Shown: positions 1 through 9,000, counted from the first letter of the stretch. The stretch: 64,000 nucleotides of DNA from an uncultured Prevotellaceae bacterium (GCA_946540735.1 CAMNIN010000012.1:1-64000); one strand, 5' to 3'. Numbers and translations are program-made. Notes: generated by a model from the sequence alone, not told the origin.

Positions 1-127
1 TGTCGTAGAAGGATACGACGAAATAGTCGAGGAAGTAGAAACTGAGGATGGCGACAAGGGCTATCTCCACCACAATCCAAGCATTCTGACGACGGTTGGC
101 CCAAAAGTTCTTGATGGTCTGGTTCAT
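1..127 (-). CDS. FtsX-like ABC transporter permease, N-terminal fragment
   Basis: The first 42 codons of a minus-strand gene that runs off the left edge. The protein begins MNQTIKNFWANRRQN and enters a hydrophobic segment (WIVVEIALVAILSFYFL), which is the usual short cytoplasmic start and first membrane helix of MacB/FtsX-type permeases. Its ATG overlaps the stop codon of the upstream permease in the ATGA form, so the two are translationally coupled and probably form a heteromeric permease pair with the ATPase at 1468-2145. The substrate cannot be told from this fragment. Confidence 0.75.
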   Translation of the reverse strand, partial: MNQTIKNFWANRRQNAWIVVEIALVAILSFYFLDYFVVSFYD

Positions 128-1461
128 CTTTTCTGGTTTAGCGATTCAACGATAGGTTTGCGCAGCGAGTGCCATGCGGGGATAAGCGCAGCCATGAGGT
201 TGAGCACGACGCAGCACGCGAAGGCCACCAAGAAGAGCGTTGGCGTGAAGAACATCCGGATGTCGAGGCTCGGCTCATTGCCCATTAGGGTGAAGCCGCG
301 AAACATGCGATGGACCACATCGGTGTGGCTGACGGCCGTGATGAAGAGCCACGACAGCAGCCAACCGACGATACCGCCGAGGAGCGTCAGCACGAGATTC
401 TCGTGGACAACCTCGTTGAGCAGTGTGCGCCGCTTGGCACCGAAAGCCTTGCGGATGCCCATCTCGGCGCGGCGGGCCTCCATGCGATTGGACACCAATC
501 CGCTCAAGTTGATGGCGGGTAACAGCAGGAAGAGCAGCATCAGCAGTGCAGGCAGCGTCAGTTCCTTAGCCTTCATCGAGAAGTCCTGGTCGCCGGTGTG
601 GCTGAAGAAGTTCATTCTCCTGAAAAAGTGGGTGTCGGCATCTATCTTCCACACCCCCCAGTCCTTGCCAAGCCGAACGTTGTTGGCTGCGTTGTAATTC
701 TTGCACATCGGCTCAATCTCATCGAGGAAGTCCTTGCGGCTGTAGCCCTCACGCAGCAGGAAGCGCACGTCAAGCAGGCCGGAGTAACTAATCTGGTCAA
801 GGTTCTGGTCGGGGTTGTCATCTTTGTTGACTTCCACTGTATAGGGAATGTAGATGTCGGCCGTGGCATCCCTCATGAGCGAGCTCACGGCTTTGACCAC
901 ACCGACGACACGGAACGGGAACCGCCCATTGCTGCCACAAACGCTGACATGCGTGGCACCGTCGAGCCACTTGGCCATCTTATCGGTAACGATGCACACG
1001 CGCTCGCCCTGACGGAACTCCTTCTCGGAAAAGGGACGCCCACTGAGGAACGTCAGGTCGTAGAGATGGAAGAAACTGGGGTCGGTGCATAAGGCATAGG
1101 CAACCGTCGAATGCTGTCCGCCCTCGTTGGTAACATCCGGGTAGGCAGAACGGACACCAGTGGCGGCCTCTATGCACTTCAGTCGCCGGAAGCAGGAGTC
1201 GAGGGCGAGCGTGGAGTAGCGCATGTCGAACTCGCGGTCATTGTCGGCCAGCGACTTGGTATAGAAACCATACAGGGGGTAGAGCGTGCGGCTGCGGTTC
1301 GACTCCGGCGGGATGTCCGCTAACTCGATGTTCAGAAAGATGGCAATGACCATGGCCGAGGCGATGGCCACCGCCGTGCCCGCAACGTAGATGGCAGAGA
1401 AGAGCTTGTCTTCACGAATAAGAGCCACGGCGTGGCGCAGAAAAAGCATGAATTTGCTCAT
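124..1461 (-). CDS. FtsX/MacB-type ABC transporter permease
   Basis: A 445-residue inner-membrane permease of the MacB/FtsX class. One membrane helix lies near residues 21-44, followed by a large extracytoplasmic domain (about 50-300, the MacB periplasmic core region). Three helices follow near 305-325, 355-380 and 405-430. The stretch NRMEARRAEMGIRKAFGAKR, between the second and third helices, is the typical FtsX coupling loop (ExGIRKAxGA). The family moves lipoproteins, peptides or antibiotics outward, or transmits force across the membrane, powered by a partner ATPase. That ATPase is the next gene upstream, 6 bases away, and a second permease follows downstream with an ATGA overlap. The exact substrate is unknown. 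Confidence 0.85.
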   Translation of the reverse strand: MSKFMLFLRHAVALIREDKLFSAIYVAGTAVAIASAMVIAIFLNIELADIPPESNRSRTLYPLYGFYTKSLADNDREFDMRYSTLALDSCFRRLKCIEAATGVRSAYPDVTNEGGQHSTVAYALCTDPSFFHLYDLTFLSGRPFSEKEFRQGERVCIVTDKMAKWLDGATHVSVCGSNGRFPFRVVGVVKAVSSLMRDATADIYIPYTVEVNKDDNPDQNLDQISYSGLLDVRFLLREGYSRKDFLDEIEPMCKNYNAANNVRLGKDWGVWKIDADTHFFRRMNFFSHTGDQDFSMKAKELTLPALLMLLFLLLPAINLSGLVSNRMEARRAEMGIRKAFGAKRRTLLNEVVHENLVLTLLGGIVGWLLSWLFITAVSHTDVVHRMFRGFTLMGNEPSLDIRMFFTPTLFLVAFACCVVLNLMAALIPAWHSLRKPIVESLNQKR

Positions 1462-1467
1462 GGTCGT

Positions 1468-2145
1468 CTATTGTATTTGTCGTCCGTCAAGGAATTTGAT
1501 GATGCGGTCGGTCTGTGCCGCTTGATGCTCGTTGTGGGTCACCATGACGATGGTACGGCCGTCCTCCTTGTTCAGTTTGTGAAGCAATGCCATAATCTCC
1601 GCACCCATTTTTGAGTCGAGGTTTCCTGTGGGTTCGTCGGCCAACAAGATCTCGGGGTTGCCGATGATGGCACGGGCAATGGCCACGCGCTGACACTGTC
1701 CGCCGGAGAGTTGTGTGGGGCGGTGCTTCATGCGGTGTGAGAGACCTACACGCTCGATGACCTCCTTGGCCAGAAGGATGCGCTCGCTGCTGCGCATGCC
1801 ACGGTAGATGAGCGGCAGCATCACGTTGTCGAGGACGTTGAGCGTCGGGATGAGGTGAAACGACTGGAAGACGAAGCCCAGCGTCTTGTTGCGCAGTTCG
1901 GCCAGGCGGTTGTCGCTCATCTTCGGGTTGATTACCTGTCCGCATAGTTCTATCTGTCCGCTCGTCGGTTCGTCGAGCAGTCCCATGATGTTGAGCAGTG
2001 TCGATTTGCCGCAGCCCGAGGGGCCCATGATGCTCAGGAATTCGCCCTTCTGCACTTCAAGGTTCACATTTTCCAACGCCTGTGTCTCCACTTCGTCGGT
2101 ACGGTAGATTTTGTTGATGCCTGTCAGTTTAATCACTGTTTCCAT
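1468..2145 (-). CDS. ABC transporter ATPase, LolD/MacB type
   Basis: A 225-residue nucleotide-binding protein. It shows Walker A GPSGCGKSTLLN, the signature LSGGQCQRVAIARA, Walker B ILLADEPTGNLD and the switch His in MVTHNE, all at normal spacing for LolD/MacB/FtsE ATPases. It would energise the two FtsX-like permeases encoded just downstream. I chose the ATG at 2145 (METVIKL), which fits family N-termini; an in-frame ATG at 2163 would add six residues. The gene is preceded by a sigma-54-type promoter (2196-2211) and two palindromes, so this exporter is probably induced by an NtrC-family response regulator. Confidence 0.9.
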   Translation of the reverse strand: METVIKLTGINKIYRTDEVETQALENVNLEVQKGEFLSIMGPSGCGKSTLLNIMGLLDEPTSGQIELCGQVINPKMSDNRLAELRNKTLGFVFQSFHLIPTLNVLDNVMLPLIYRGMRSSERILLAKEVIERVGLSHRMKHRPTQLSGGQCQRVAIARAIIGNPEILLADEPTGNLDSKMGAEIMALLHKLNKEDGRTIVMVTHNEHQAAQTDRIIKFLDGRQIQ

Positions 2146-2195
2146 ATGTCTAAGGGATATCATAACTGTTGCGATTATTGCTATGCCTTAACCTA

Positions 2196-2211
2196 TGCCA
2201 AAACCATGCCA
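2196..2211 (-). promoter_or_regulatory. Sigma-54 (-24/-12) promoter of the ABC exporter operon
   Basis: Read on the minus strand the sequence is TGGCATGGTTTTGGCA, which fits the RpoN consensus TGGCACGRNNNTTGCW at all but two positions and keeps the required GG-N10-GC spacing. Transcription would begin near 2186, about 40 bases before the ATPase start codon. No TAnnTTTG element lies in the expected place for the vegetative sigma factor. Confidence 0.65.
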
Positions 2212-2251
2212 AACTTGTAACTTACTGATAATCAGTATAGGCATAAAAAGA

Positions 2252-2292
2252 TGTGTCCATTTCTGGACACACGCGATGTCCGAAAATGGACT
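2252..2292. promoter_or_regulatory. Two TGTCC-N6-GGACA palindromes, probable enhancer sites
   Basis: A perfect 8-base inverted repeat (TGTGTCCA-TTTC-TGGACACA, 2252-2271) is followed by a second near copy, TGTCC-GAAAAT-GGACT (2277-2292). Both share the core TGTCC-N6-GGACA and their centres are 23 bases apart, about two helical turns. They sit roughly 75 and 98 bases upstream of the predicted sigma-54 start, the usual place for NtrC-family activator dimers. The binding protein is not in the window. Confidence 0.55.
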
Positions 2293-2401
2293 ATCGAATC
2301 AGAATCTAATCATGAGATGGAGTTATGAGGATGATTGAAGAATGTACAGCAAAAACCAACTGTTTTTGAGAAGTGTTGCTTATTTTTGCCTCTTTGAGGC
2401 A

Positions 2402-2561
2402 AACTTACTTAGAAATCGGAAATTGAAATAAAAGCAAGCTTTTCTTTCTCATTTCACTCGTTTTTTCGTAAATTTGGCTGACGCCGAACTTACTTAGCAC
2501 TCGGAAATTGAAATAAAAGCAAGCTTTTCTTTCTCATTTCACTCGTTTTTTCGTAAGTTTG
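2402..2561 (+). repeat. Two tandem copies of a promoter-bearing palindromic repeat (85-base period)
   Basis: A block of about 75 bases starting AACTTACTTAG occurs at 2402-2476 and again at 2487-2561 with only a few changes. Each copy contains a long imperfect palindrome centred on AAAAGC-AA-GCTTTT and ends in a Bacteroidetes -7 element (TAAATTTG at 2469-2476, TAAGTTTG at 2554-2561). The second lies directly before the acetyltransferase gene. A third possible -7 element, TATTTTTG, lies at 2381-2388, followed by a GCCTC-TTT-GAGGC hairpin. No gene is seen between 2146 and 2568. Confidence 0.75.
2554..2561 (+). promoter_or_regulatory. -7 element TAAGTTTG before the CAT-like gene
   Basis: TAAGTTTG followed by C matches TAnnTTTGC. 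It ends only seven bases before the first ATG (2569), so the transcript would be leaderless from 2569 or would use the ATG at 2575 or 2578. No clear TTTG lies 20 bases upstream. Confidence 0.5.
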
Positions 2562-2568
2562 CAGTCAA

Positions 2569-3201
2569 ATGAGTATGATGTATCGTCCATTTGATATTGA
2601 ACTCTGGGAAAGGCATGAATTGTATGCACACTTCTCGCGACTCAAGCAGCCACACTATGCTATAGCTGCCAACGTCGATGTCACTCGTCTGCTGGCATTC
2701 AAGAGACGAGAGGGGCTGTCGTTTTACCTCTCGCTGATCTACCTTGTCACGGAAGTGCTCAACAGCATCGAGAATTTCAAGCTGAGAATAATCGACGGGC
2801 AGGTGGTGTGCTTTGATACCATTCATACCAATTTCACCCACAAGCACCCGGAGGAGCAGATTTTCCGCTTTCATACCGCTCCCTTCCAAGGTACGCTCCA
2901 GGAGTATGTGGCTGCCACGACCCATGCCATTGCCCATCAAAGATCACTTTTCGGCGGGATGGGAGATATTCAGAATGTTGTCTATTGTTCTTGCGCCCCT
3001 AACGTGGATGCCACATCCATCACCAATCCAGGCATGGAGAATCCTGATGATGCGATACCCAGAGTCAACTGGGGCAAATACGTGGAGCGTGATGGGCGGT
3101 GGACGGTCAATGTCACCGTCACCGTCAATCACCGTTTCATCGACGGCTATCATATCGGTCTTTTTTTCGAACGGCTCCAGGCAGCCATCGACCGACTATA
3201 G
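2569..3201 (+). CDS. Chloramphenicol-acetyltransferase-like protein (type A CAT fold)
   Basis: A 210-residue protein, close to the usual 210-220 of trimeric CAT enzymes, which transfer acetyl from acetyl-CoA to the 3-hydroxyl of chloramphenicol. The opening FDIELWERHELYAHF matches the family start. Near the C-terminus NHRFIDGYHIGLFFERLQ corresponds to the active-site HHAVCDGFHVG segment: the catalytic His is kept (H188), as is the structural Asp (D192). The first His of the motif is Asn, which is also common in CAT-like proteins without proven resistance. Three possible starts (2569, 2575, 2578) lie together. It stands alone, convergent with the SH3 gene. Chromosomal CAT-like proteins are often of unknown substrate, so resistance should not be assumed. 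Confidence 0.8.
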   Translation: MSMMYRPFDIELWERHELYAHFSRLKQPHYAIAANVDVTRLLAFKRREGLSFYLSLIYLVTEVLNSIENFKLRIIDGQVVCFDTIHTNFTHKHPEEQIFRFHTAPFQGTLQEYVAATTHAIAHQRSLFGGMGDIQNVVYCSCAPNVDATSITNPGMENPDDAIPRVNWGKYVERDGRWTVNVTVTVNHRFIDGYHIGLFFERLQAAIDRL

Positions 3202-3237
3202 CTTATACGTTGAGCTCGCAGAGGTTTGCCATGCCCA

Positions 3238-3630
3238 TTATTTGATATATCCCTTGCCCTTGCATCTATCGCAAGTAGCCAGGTCGATGTCTATTTCTCC
3301 GACATTCATGTCTCCAGTCCCGAAGCATTTTTTGCAGAGGGTCACAGGGCGGAGGTATTGGGCAGACACCCAACCATCACGCTCATCACCGCCCCATTCC
3401 AGCGGTCCGCTGATGAGCACGAAGCCATTTTGCTTCTTCCCCTCGTTGGCGACGACATCTCCTTTCATCAGTTGGCGTTTATGGTCAGTGTCACTGTCGT
3501 AGACGGCGAAGGTCTTGCCCGGTCCTGTCCTCACGTTCACGTAGTTTCCTGTGCACACGTAGCCGTCATGTTGTGCGTTGGCTGTCATGACAGCCAACGA
3601 CAACATCAATGCGATTGAAAATCTTTTCAT
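3238..3630 (-). CDS. Exported SH3-domain protein with C-terminal CxxCxGxG zinc-ribbon pair
   Basis: A 130-residue protein with a signal peptide (MKRFSIALMLSLAVMTANA). A bacterial SH3 domain follows (about 25-92; NYVNVRTGPGKTFAVYD, then DGWVSAQYL). The last 35 residues hold CKKCFGTG and, 15 residues later, CDRCKGKG, the two-half zinc ribbon of the DnaJ cysteine-rich type. SH3b domains bind cell-wall peptides. The zinc-ribbon tail on an exported protein is unusual, and I know of no assigned function for the pair. It lies 25 bases before the GH67 gene on the same strand and may be read through from it. Confidence 0.75.
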   Translation of the reverse strand: MKRFSIALMLSLAVMTANAQHDGYVCTGNYVNVRTGPGKTFAVYDSDTDHKRQLMKGDVVANEGKKQNGFVLISGPLEWGGDERDGWVSAQYLRPVTLCKKCFGTGDMNVGEIDIDLATCDRCKGKGYIK

Positions 3631-3655
3631 AGTTGCTATAAATATAAAAAGGTTG

Positions 3656-5650
3656 TCATTTGGTGTAGCCGTATTTCGGGTTCTCGTACATGGTGATGGG
3701 GATTTTGAACTGCATCATCTCGTCGAGGTTATGCACCGGATGCTCCATGTCCTGTGGGATAGGGCGGTGGGAGAAGGTCTGGAAATAAAGCAGGCAGGCG
3801 TCTCTCCACCATACGGCGTCACGAGCCTGGATGCGGAGCTTGTGCTGCACCTCCTCGAAGCGCTGGCGGTCGATATAAGGCTGCGTGGCATCCCAGACAG
3901 CCAGGAAGTGGCGGGCCTGCTGGACGCCTTCGTCGTATTTATGGCAAAGTTCGTCCCAGAATGTCCGTCCGCTCTTCATTCGGCGGTCCCAGGGCACGTG
4001 ATGGAACCAAGTCAGCAAGTTCTCCGGACAGGTCTTGATGTCATTGTAAAGGCGACAGAGAGAGTCGGGGTATTGCTTCACATTACCCGTGCCGGCCGTC
4101 GTGCGGTCGAAACCCAGTCCGATGCTGTCGGCACGATGATAATAAGGTGGTGTCCAGTCGGCTCTCAATCCCTTCGGACTGTACCATGGTTCGGGGCCGT
4201 AGTGGTGGCCGCCGGCGAAGATATGATGGATGCCGAGCGGCATCATGTAGTTGACGCATGCCTCCCGGCTTTCCAGCATGATGCTCAGGATTTGGGATTT
4301 GACGCTGGCAGAGAGAACAGGTTTGCCTCCATCCACGCCGAAAGTCGCGTCGAGCCACTCACCGGCGATCTGTTCCGATGACAGGGTGGGGTTCCAAGCC
4401 AGTCGTCCGAACGCATACCAGTTGGCCTGTGCGAAATGGTGGCCGCACCAGTTGGTGTCGTCGCCGATGTTTGCCACACCGGCCATCGCTTTCAGGCTAC
4501 CGGGCTTGACAAATGAGAAAAACTCCTGCCACATCGGGGCAAGATACACCAGGTGGTTGGCAGCGCCGAGATATTCCTGTGTGATTTGAAATTCCACCAT
4601 CATCGGTGTCTTCTTCAGTCCGGTGAACAGCGGACTGTATGGCTCTCGGGGCTGGAAGTCCACCGGGCCGTTCTTGATCTGTATGATCACATTGTCGGCA
4701 AACTGCCCGTCGAGCGGCATGAACTCCTCGTAGGCTTGATTCGCTCTGTCGCTGCTTTTCGGGTCATAGACGAAGGCCCTCCACATCACGATGCCATGAT
4801 GCGGCCGCAGTACGCCGGCCAGCATGTTGGCGCCCTCGGCATGTGTGCGTCCGAAGTCCTGTGGTCCAGGTTCACCCTCGGAGTTGGCCTTCACCAGGAA
4901 ACCTCCGAAGTCGGGGATGAGCTTGTATATTTCGCTCACTTTGTTTTTCCACCAGCCGACCACTTCCTTATTGAGCGGATCGGCAGTCTTCAGTCCACCT
5001 AATTTAATAGGAGAGGCAAAGTTGATGGAGAGGTATACGCGGATGCCATAGGGACGCAGCTGGTCGGCTATCTTCTTGGCCTCCTGCAGGTGCGTGGTCG
5101 ACAGAGCCTCCGGCTTGGCGTTCACATTGTTGAGCACCGTGCCGTTGATGCCAACGGAAGCATTGGCTCTGCCATACATCTTCATTCTTGCAGGATCGGG
5201 ATTTAAAAAAATGCTTTTGCCGGCGAATCCACGCTCCACTGTGCCGTTGGGGTTGTCCCAATGGTTCAGGATGCGCAGGTCATAGGCAGGCTGCTCGTGG
5301 ATATTGAGATTGGCTGAAGTCAGACCTGACTGCTGTATGCGCAGCAAGTGGTATGCCCCGTAGAGGAGGCCAGCGTCGCTGGCAGCGGTGATCACCGTCT
5401 TTTCACCAAGGCTTTTGATGGTGTAACCGTCACGGTCCATGCCCCGTTGCCGTTTCAGGGTCACTGGGCCGCCCTTCCAATAGGTTTGCAATTCTGTCAT
5501 GGCAGTGCCTTTGACTCCCGTGACTGTAGCCGGGGAATTTACTTTGTTGAGACGTAGCCACAGAAGGCTGCCGTCCTCACCATAGGCGGTCGCCGCTTTC
5601 CAGCCCGCCAAGAGTACGACAATCGTTAGGGTAAGAAATCTTTTCATCAT
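3656..5650 (-). CDS. aguA: Alpha-glucuronidase, glycoside hydrolase family 67
   Basis: A 664-residue exported enzyme (signal peptide to about residue 24) that removes 4-O-methyl-glucuronic acid from the non-reducing end of short glucurono-xylooligosaccharides. The N-terminal GH67 domain is followed by the TIM barrel, and the three family carboxylates are visible: E258 in ANSEGEPGP, D331 in GPVDFQPREP and E359 in QITQEYLG. Flanking family sequence such as FGRTHAEGANMLAG and the C-terminal WFHHVPWDRRMKSGRTFWDEL is also present. Length and order are normal for the family. It diverges from the xus operon across a 365-base promoter region and should act in the periplasm on oligomers imported by XusA-D. 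Confidence 0.95.
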   Translation of the reverse strand: MMKRFLTLTIVVLLAGWKAATAYGEDGSLLWLRLNKVNSPATVTGVKGTAMTELQTYWKGGPVTLKRQRGMDRDGYTIKSLGEKTVITAASDAGLLYGAYHLLRIQQSGLTSANLNIHEQPAYDLRILNHWDNPNGTVERGFAGKSIFLNPDPARMKMYGRANASVGINGTVLNNVNAKPEALSTTHLQEAKKIADQLRPYGIRVYLSINFASPIKLGGLKTADPLNKEVVGWWKNKVSEIYKLIPDFGGFLVKANSEGEPGPQDFGRTHAEGANMLAGVLRPHHGIVMWRAFVYDPKSSDRANQAYEEFMPLDGQFADNVIIQIKNGPVDFQPREPYSPLFTGLKKTPMMVEFQITQEYLGAANHLVYLAPMWQEFFSFVKPGSLKAMAGVANIGDDTNWCGHHFAQANWYAFGRLAWNPTLSSEQIAGEWLDATFGVDGGKPVLSASVKSQILSIMLESREACVNYMMPLGIHHIFAGGHHYGPEPWYSPKGLRADWTPPYYHRADSIGLGFDRTTAGTGNVKQYPDSLCRLYNDIKTCPENLLTWFHHVPWDRRMKSGRTFWDELCHKYDEGVQQARHFLAVWDATQPYIDRQRFEEVQHKLRIQARDAVWWRDACLLYFQTFSHRPIPQDMEHPVHNLDEMMQFKIPITMYENPKYGYTK

Positions 5651-5671
5651 AACAGTTTAGGATTTTGGGTG

Positions 5672-5703
5672 CTAAGATACTCTTTTTTTCATTATTTTCC
5701 AAA
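5672..5703 (-). promoter_or_regulatory. Promoter of the GH67 gene
   Basis: On the minus strand TTTG (5703-5700) and TATCTTAG (5679-5672) are separated by exactly 20 bases; the -7 element has one mismatch to TAnnTTTG. The TTTG is part of a perfect palindrome CCAAATTTGG (5699-5708). Confidence 0.5.
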
Positions 5704-5764
5704 TTTGGAGCTTTACTAATGCTTTCCCGCTATAAAAAAAGTTTAAAAATAATGAAAAAAAATG

Positions 5765-5796
5765 TTTGCTTTTTTGAAAAAAATTTTGTAATTTTG
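5765..5796 (+). promoter_or_regulatory. Promoter of the xus operon
   Basis: TTTG (5765-5768), 20 bases, then TAATTTTG (5789-5796) followed by C: a full match to the Bacteroidetes -33/-7 consensus. Transcription from about 5803 gives a leader of some 210 bases before xusA, which holds the short open frame and hairpin listed next. Confidence 0.7.
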
Positions 5797-5816
5797 CAAT
5801 ACTTAATAATTTAAAG

Positions 5817-5942
5817 ATGATGATGAAGCACGTTTTTTCAGCCTTAATAGCTGGTATGAAGTCAGATACATTCCCCAATTATCTCAAAATGTCGAGTCAT
5901 GTTGCAATTTCTAAAGTTTTTGCAACAACCTCTTATCTGTAG
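5817..5942 (+). CDS. Possible 41-codon leader open reading frame
   Basis: Three consecutive ATG codons open a 41-residue frame (MMMKHVFSALIAGMKSD to ATTSYL) that lies wholly inside the predicted xus leader and begins about 14 bases after the expected transcription start. I recognise no family. It could be a regulatory upstream ORF or a chance frame in the untranslated leader; there is no direct proof of translation. Confidence 0.2.
   Translation: MMMKHVFSALIAGMKSDTFPNYLKMSSHVAISKVFATTSYL
5900..5927 (+). promoter_or_regulatory. Inverted repeat TGTTGCAA / TTGCAACA in the xus leader
   Basis: A perfect 8-base inverted repeat with a 12-base loop, near the end of the 41-codon frame and about 90 bases before xusA. 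It could be an RNA hairpin or an operator; no T-run follows, so it is not a simple terminator. Confidence 0.35.
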
Positions 5943-6015
5943 TTGGCTCTTTTTATTTAATTTTGTGCCCAATATTTTGCTAATTTTAATTAATTAATAA
6001 CATAACTAAAAACTT

Positions 6016-9000
6016 ATGAATCAAAATCTGTCAAAATCGAAGGATCTAAAGCAACTGATGAGACAGACATTTTCCGCGATTATGATGCTGTTTGCATTCA
6101 GCACGATGCTGTATGCTCAGAACGGCGTCACTGTGAGGGGTAACGTCACTGATAATGCCGGGGATCCTTTGATTGGTGCCTCGGTCATTGTGAAGGGACA
6201 GTCATCCATGGGAACAGTGACTGATATCGATGGAAATTTCCAGTTGCAGGTGCCTTCGGAGAAGTCAGTGCTGGTGATTTCTTATGTAGGTATGACCACG
6301 AAAGAGGTCAAGATCGACAAGACACGTACCTTGAAAGTCACTCTTGACGAGGATGCCCAGCTTGAGGAAGTCGTCGTCGTCGGTTACGGTCAGCAGAAAA
6401 AAGCCTCTGTGGTGGGTGCTATCACTCAGACCACGGGTGAGGTGCTGGAGCGTTCCGCAGGTATCGGTAGCGTCAGTGCGGCCCTTACGGGTAACCTCCC
6501 CGGTATCGCCACCATCGCTTCCACTGGTCAGCCTGGTGAAGAGGACCCTCGAATCTACATCCGTGGTGCAGCCGCTTGGAATCAGGATGCGCAGCCGCTG
6601 ATCCTTGTCGATGGTGTCAAGCGTGAGATCAAGGCTGTGGATATCACTTCAGTGGCCACCATTTCAGTGTTGAAAGATGCTTCCGCAACTGCCGTCTACG
6701 GTGTCGAGGGTGCTAACGGTGTGATCCTGATCACCACCAAGCGTGGCCAGGAAGGCAAGGCAAGGATTGATGTGGGCTTCAATGCCACCTTGAAAGCTGT
6801 GTCGAAACTGCCCCGTAAGTATGACTCCTATGATGGCTACATGTTACGCAACCAGGCTATTGAGCATGAACTTGCCATCGGAAAAACAGGTTCGTGGGCA
6901 TACTATCGTCCTCAGACCTTCATCGAACAATTCCGCAACCAGGATTACACCGTCAAGCCGAATTATGATATTGACGGCAACTACCTCGGTGATTACAGTC
7001 AGGCCGAGCGTTATCCTAACATTGACTGGCAGGATGAGATGTTCAGGGATTACACCTTCTCTTATAATACAAACCTCAACTTGTCTGGTGGTACGAAGTT
7101 CGTGAAGTATTTCGTGGCTTTTGACTTCCAGAACGAAGGTGACATGACCAGGATTTGGGATAACCACCAGGGTTATGAGGGTGGCTATGCCTACAATCGT
7201 CTGAATGTCCGTTCAAACCTTGACTTCCAGCTCACGAAGACCACACAGTTCAGAGTCAGTCTGGCCGGTTCGAATGCCCAGCAGAAGACCCCACGTTATT
7301 ATTATGGTAACAATGGCGAGTTTTTCCAGCAGCAACAGTGGGCAGGAGCCTATCGTATGCCGCCAAACGTCTTCCCTGTTCAGTTCTCCAACGGTGCATG
7401 GGGCTACTCCAGGCTGGCCGCTTCCAACATGGCCAACTCTCCTATGAATGTCTCCACATCCGGTTATGAGCTGAAGACCATTACCCGCATCTTCACCGAC
7501 TTTGTCCTTGAGCAGAATCTTGATTTCATCACCAAGGGACTTGTCGCACGAGGCACCATCTCATGGGATAACCAGTTTGACGAGAGTGACCGTGGTATTA
7601 CTGCCGCAGGAGGTAATCATGTCAACAACACTGCTTACATCAAGCCAGAGGACGGACAGCTTTTGTTTGAGAATGAGATTTTCGATAATACCGGTTTCGA
7701 TTTCTTTGAAAAGCGTGACTGGGATATTGTGGCAGGTCGTGTCGGCTCGACAAGCCGTGCTACGGAAATGTCGCTCCAGCTTTTCTGGGCCCGTCAGTTC
7801 GGCGATCACAATGTGACCCTTATGGGTAACTGGAAGCGCCGCAACAATGCAGGCAATGCCGATCTTGAGAATCGTCGTGAGGACTGGGTGTTCCGTACCA
7901 CCTATGACTTGAAGAGCAAGTATTTCGCCGAGTTCAACGGTGCTTACAACGGTTCGCAGAAGTTCTCTCCCGACAACCGTTTCGTGTTCTTCTGTTCCGG
8001 TGCTGCTGGTTGGATGCTCTCAGAAGAGAATTTCATGAAAAGGCTGAAGGAAAAGCGAATCATTGATATGTTCAAGATCCGTGGATCTATCGGTGAGATT
8101 GGTGATGACAGCGCCGGTAGCCGTTGGGCTTACCTCCCGACTTGGGAAGTCAGTGGCCCATTCGCCATGAACCTTGACGGCTCCAACAGTCCTTTCACGG
8201 GCTATAAGGAAGCCACGGTAGCCAGTCCCGACCTCCGTTGGGCAACGGTGTCGAAGAAGAACCTTGGTTTCGACTACGCTATCCTCGGTGGTATGTTCGC
8301 AGGTAGTTTCGACTGGTTCCGCGACGACCGCTATGACATCTTCATCTATGGTTCTGATCGCTCGGTGCCCTCATACTATGGAGCGGCCAAGACCCCAGAC
8401 ATCAACAAGGGTAAGATCAAGAACATGGGTTTCGAGTTCGAAGTCCGCTTCAACAAGGTATTGAAGAACGGCATGCGTTTCTGGGCCAATGCCAACTACA
8501 CTTATGCGCACAACGTGATCAAGCTGAAGGATGACCCCGCACTGATCCCGAAGTACCGCAAGGCGCAAGGCTACTCTCAGGGTCAGGTGTGGTCGTATAT
8601 CGACAACGGTTTTATCGGCACTTACGATGAGCTTTACAGTGTGCCGAAGCGTCAGTCCAATGACGAATCCGTAATTATCGGCGACCATTATATCGTGGAC
8701 TTCAACGGTGACGGTGAGGTCGACGAGACCAACGACCAGGCTCCTTACGGTTACACCGGTACGCCGGAACACACTTATAATGCCACGATCGGTTGGGAAT
8801 GGAAAGGATTCAGCATGTTTGCTCAGCTGTATGGTGTGACAGGCGTCACCCGTGACGTTACGCTCACTTCCTTCCCCGATCAGTTGCTTACCGTCTATGA
8901 TACCGGCAAATGGTGGTCGCCCGCAAGTGGTGGTGCTGAAGTCGTCGTGCCGCGCTTCGCCACTCAGGTCGCCTTCAACAACGGTACCCAGTTCCTGTTC

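Noticed and set aside
2569..3201. A proven chloramphenicol resistance gene
   Set aside because: The CAT fold and catalytic His are present, but the motif differs (NHRFIDG) and many such chromosomal proteins have unknown substrates.
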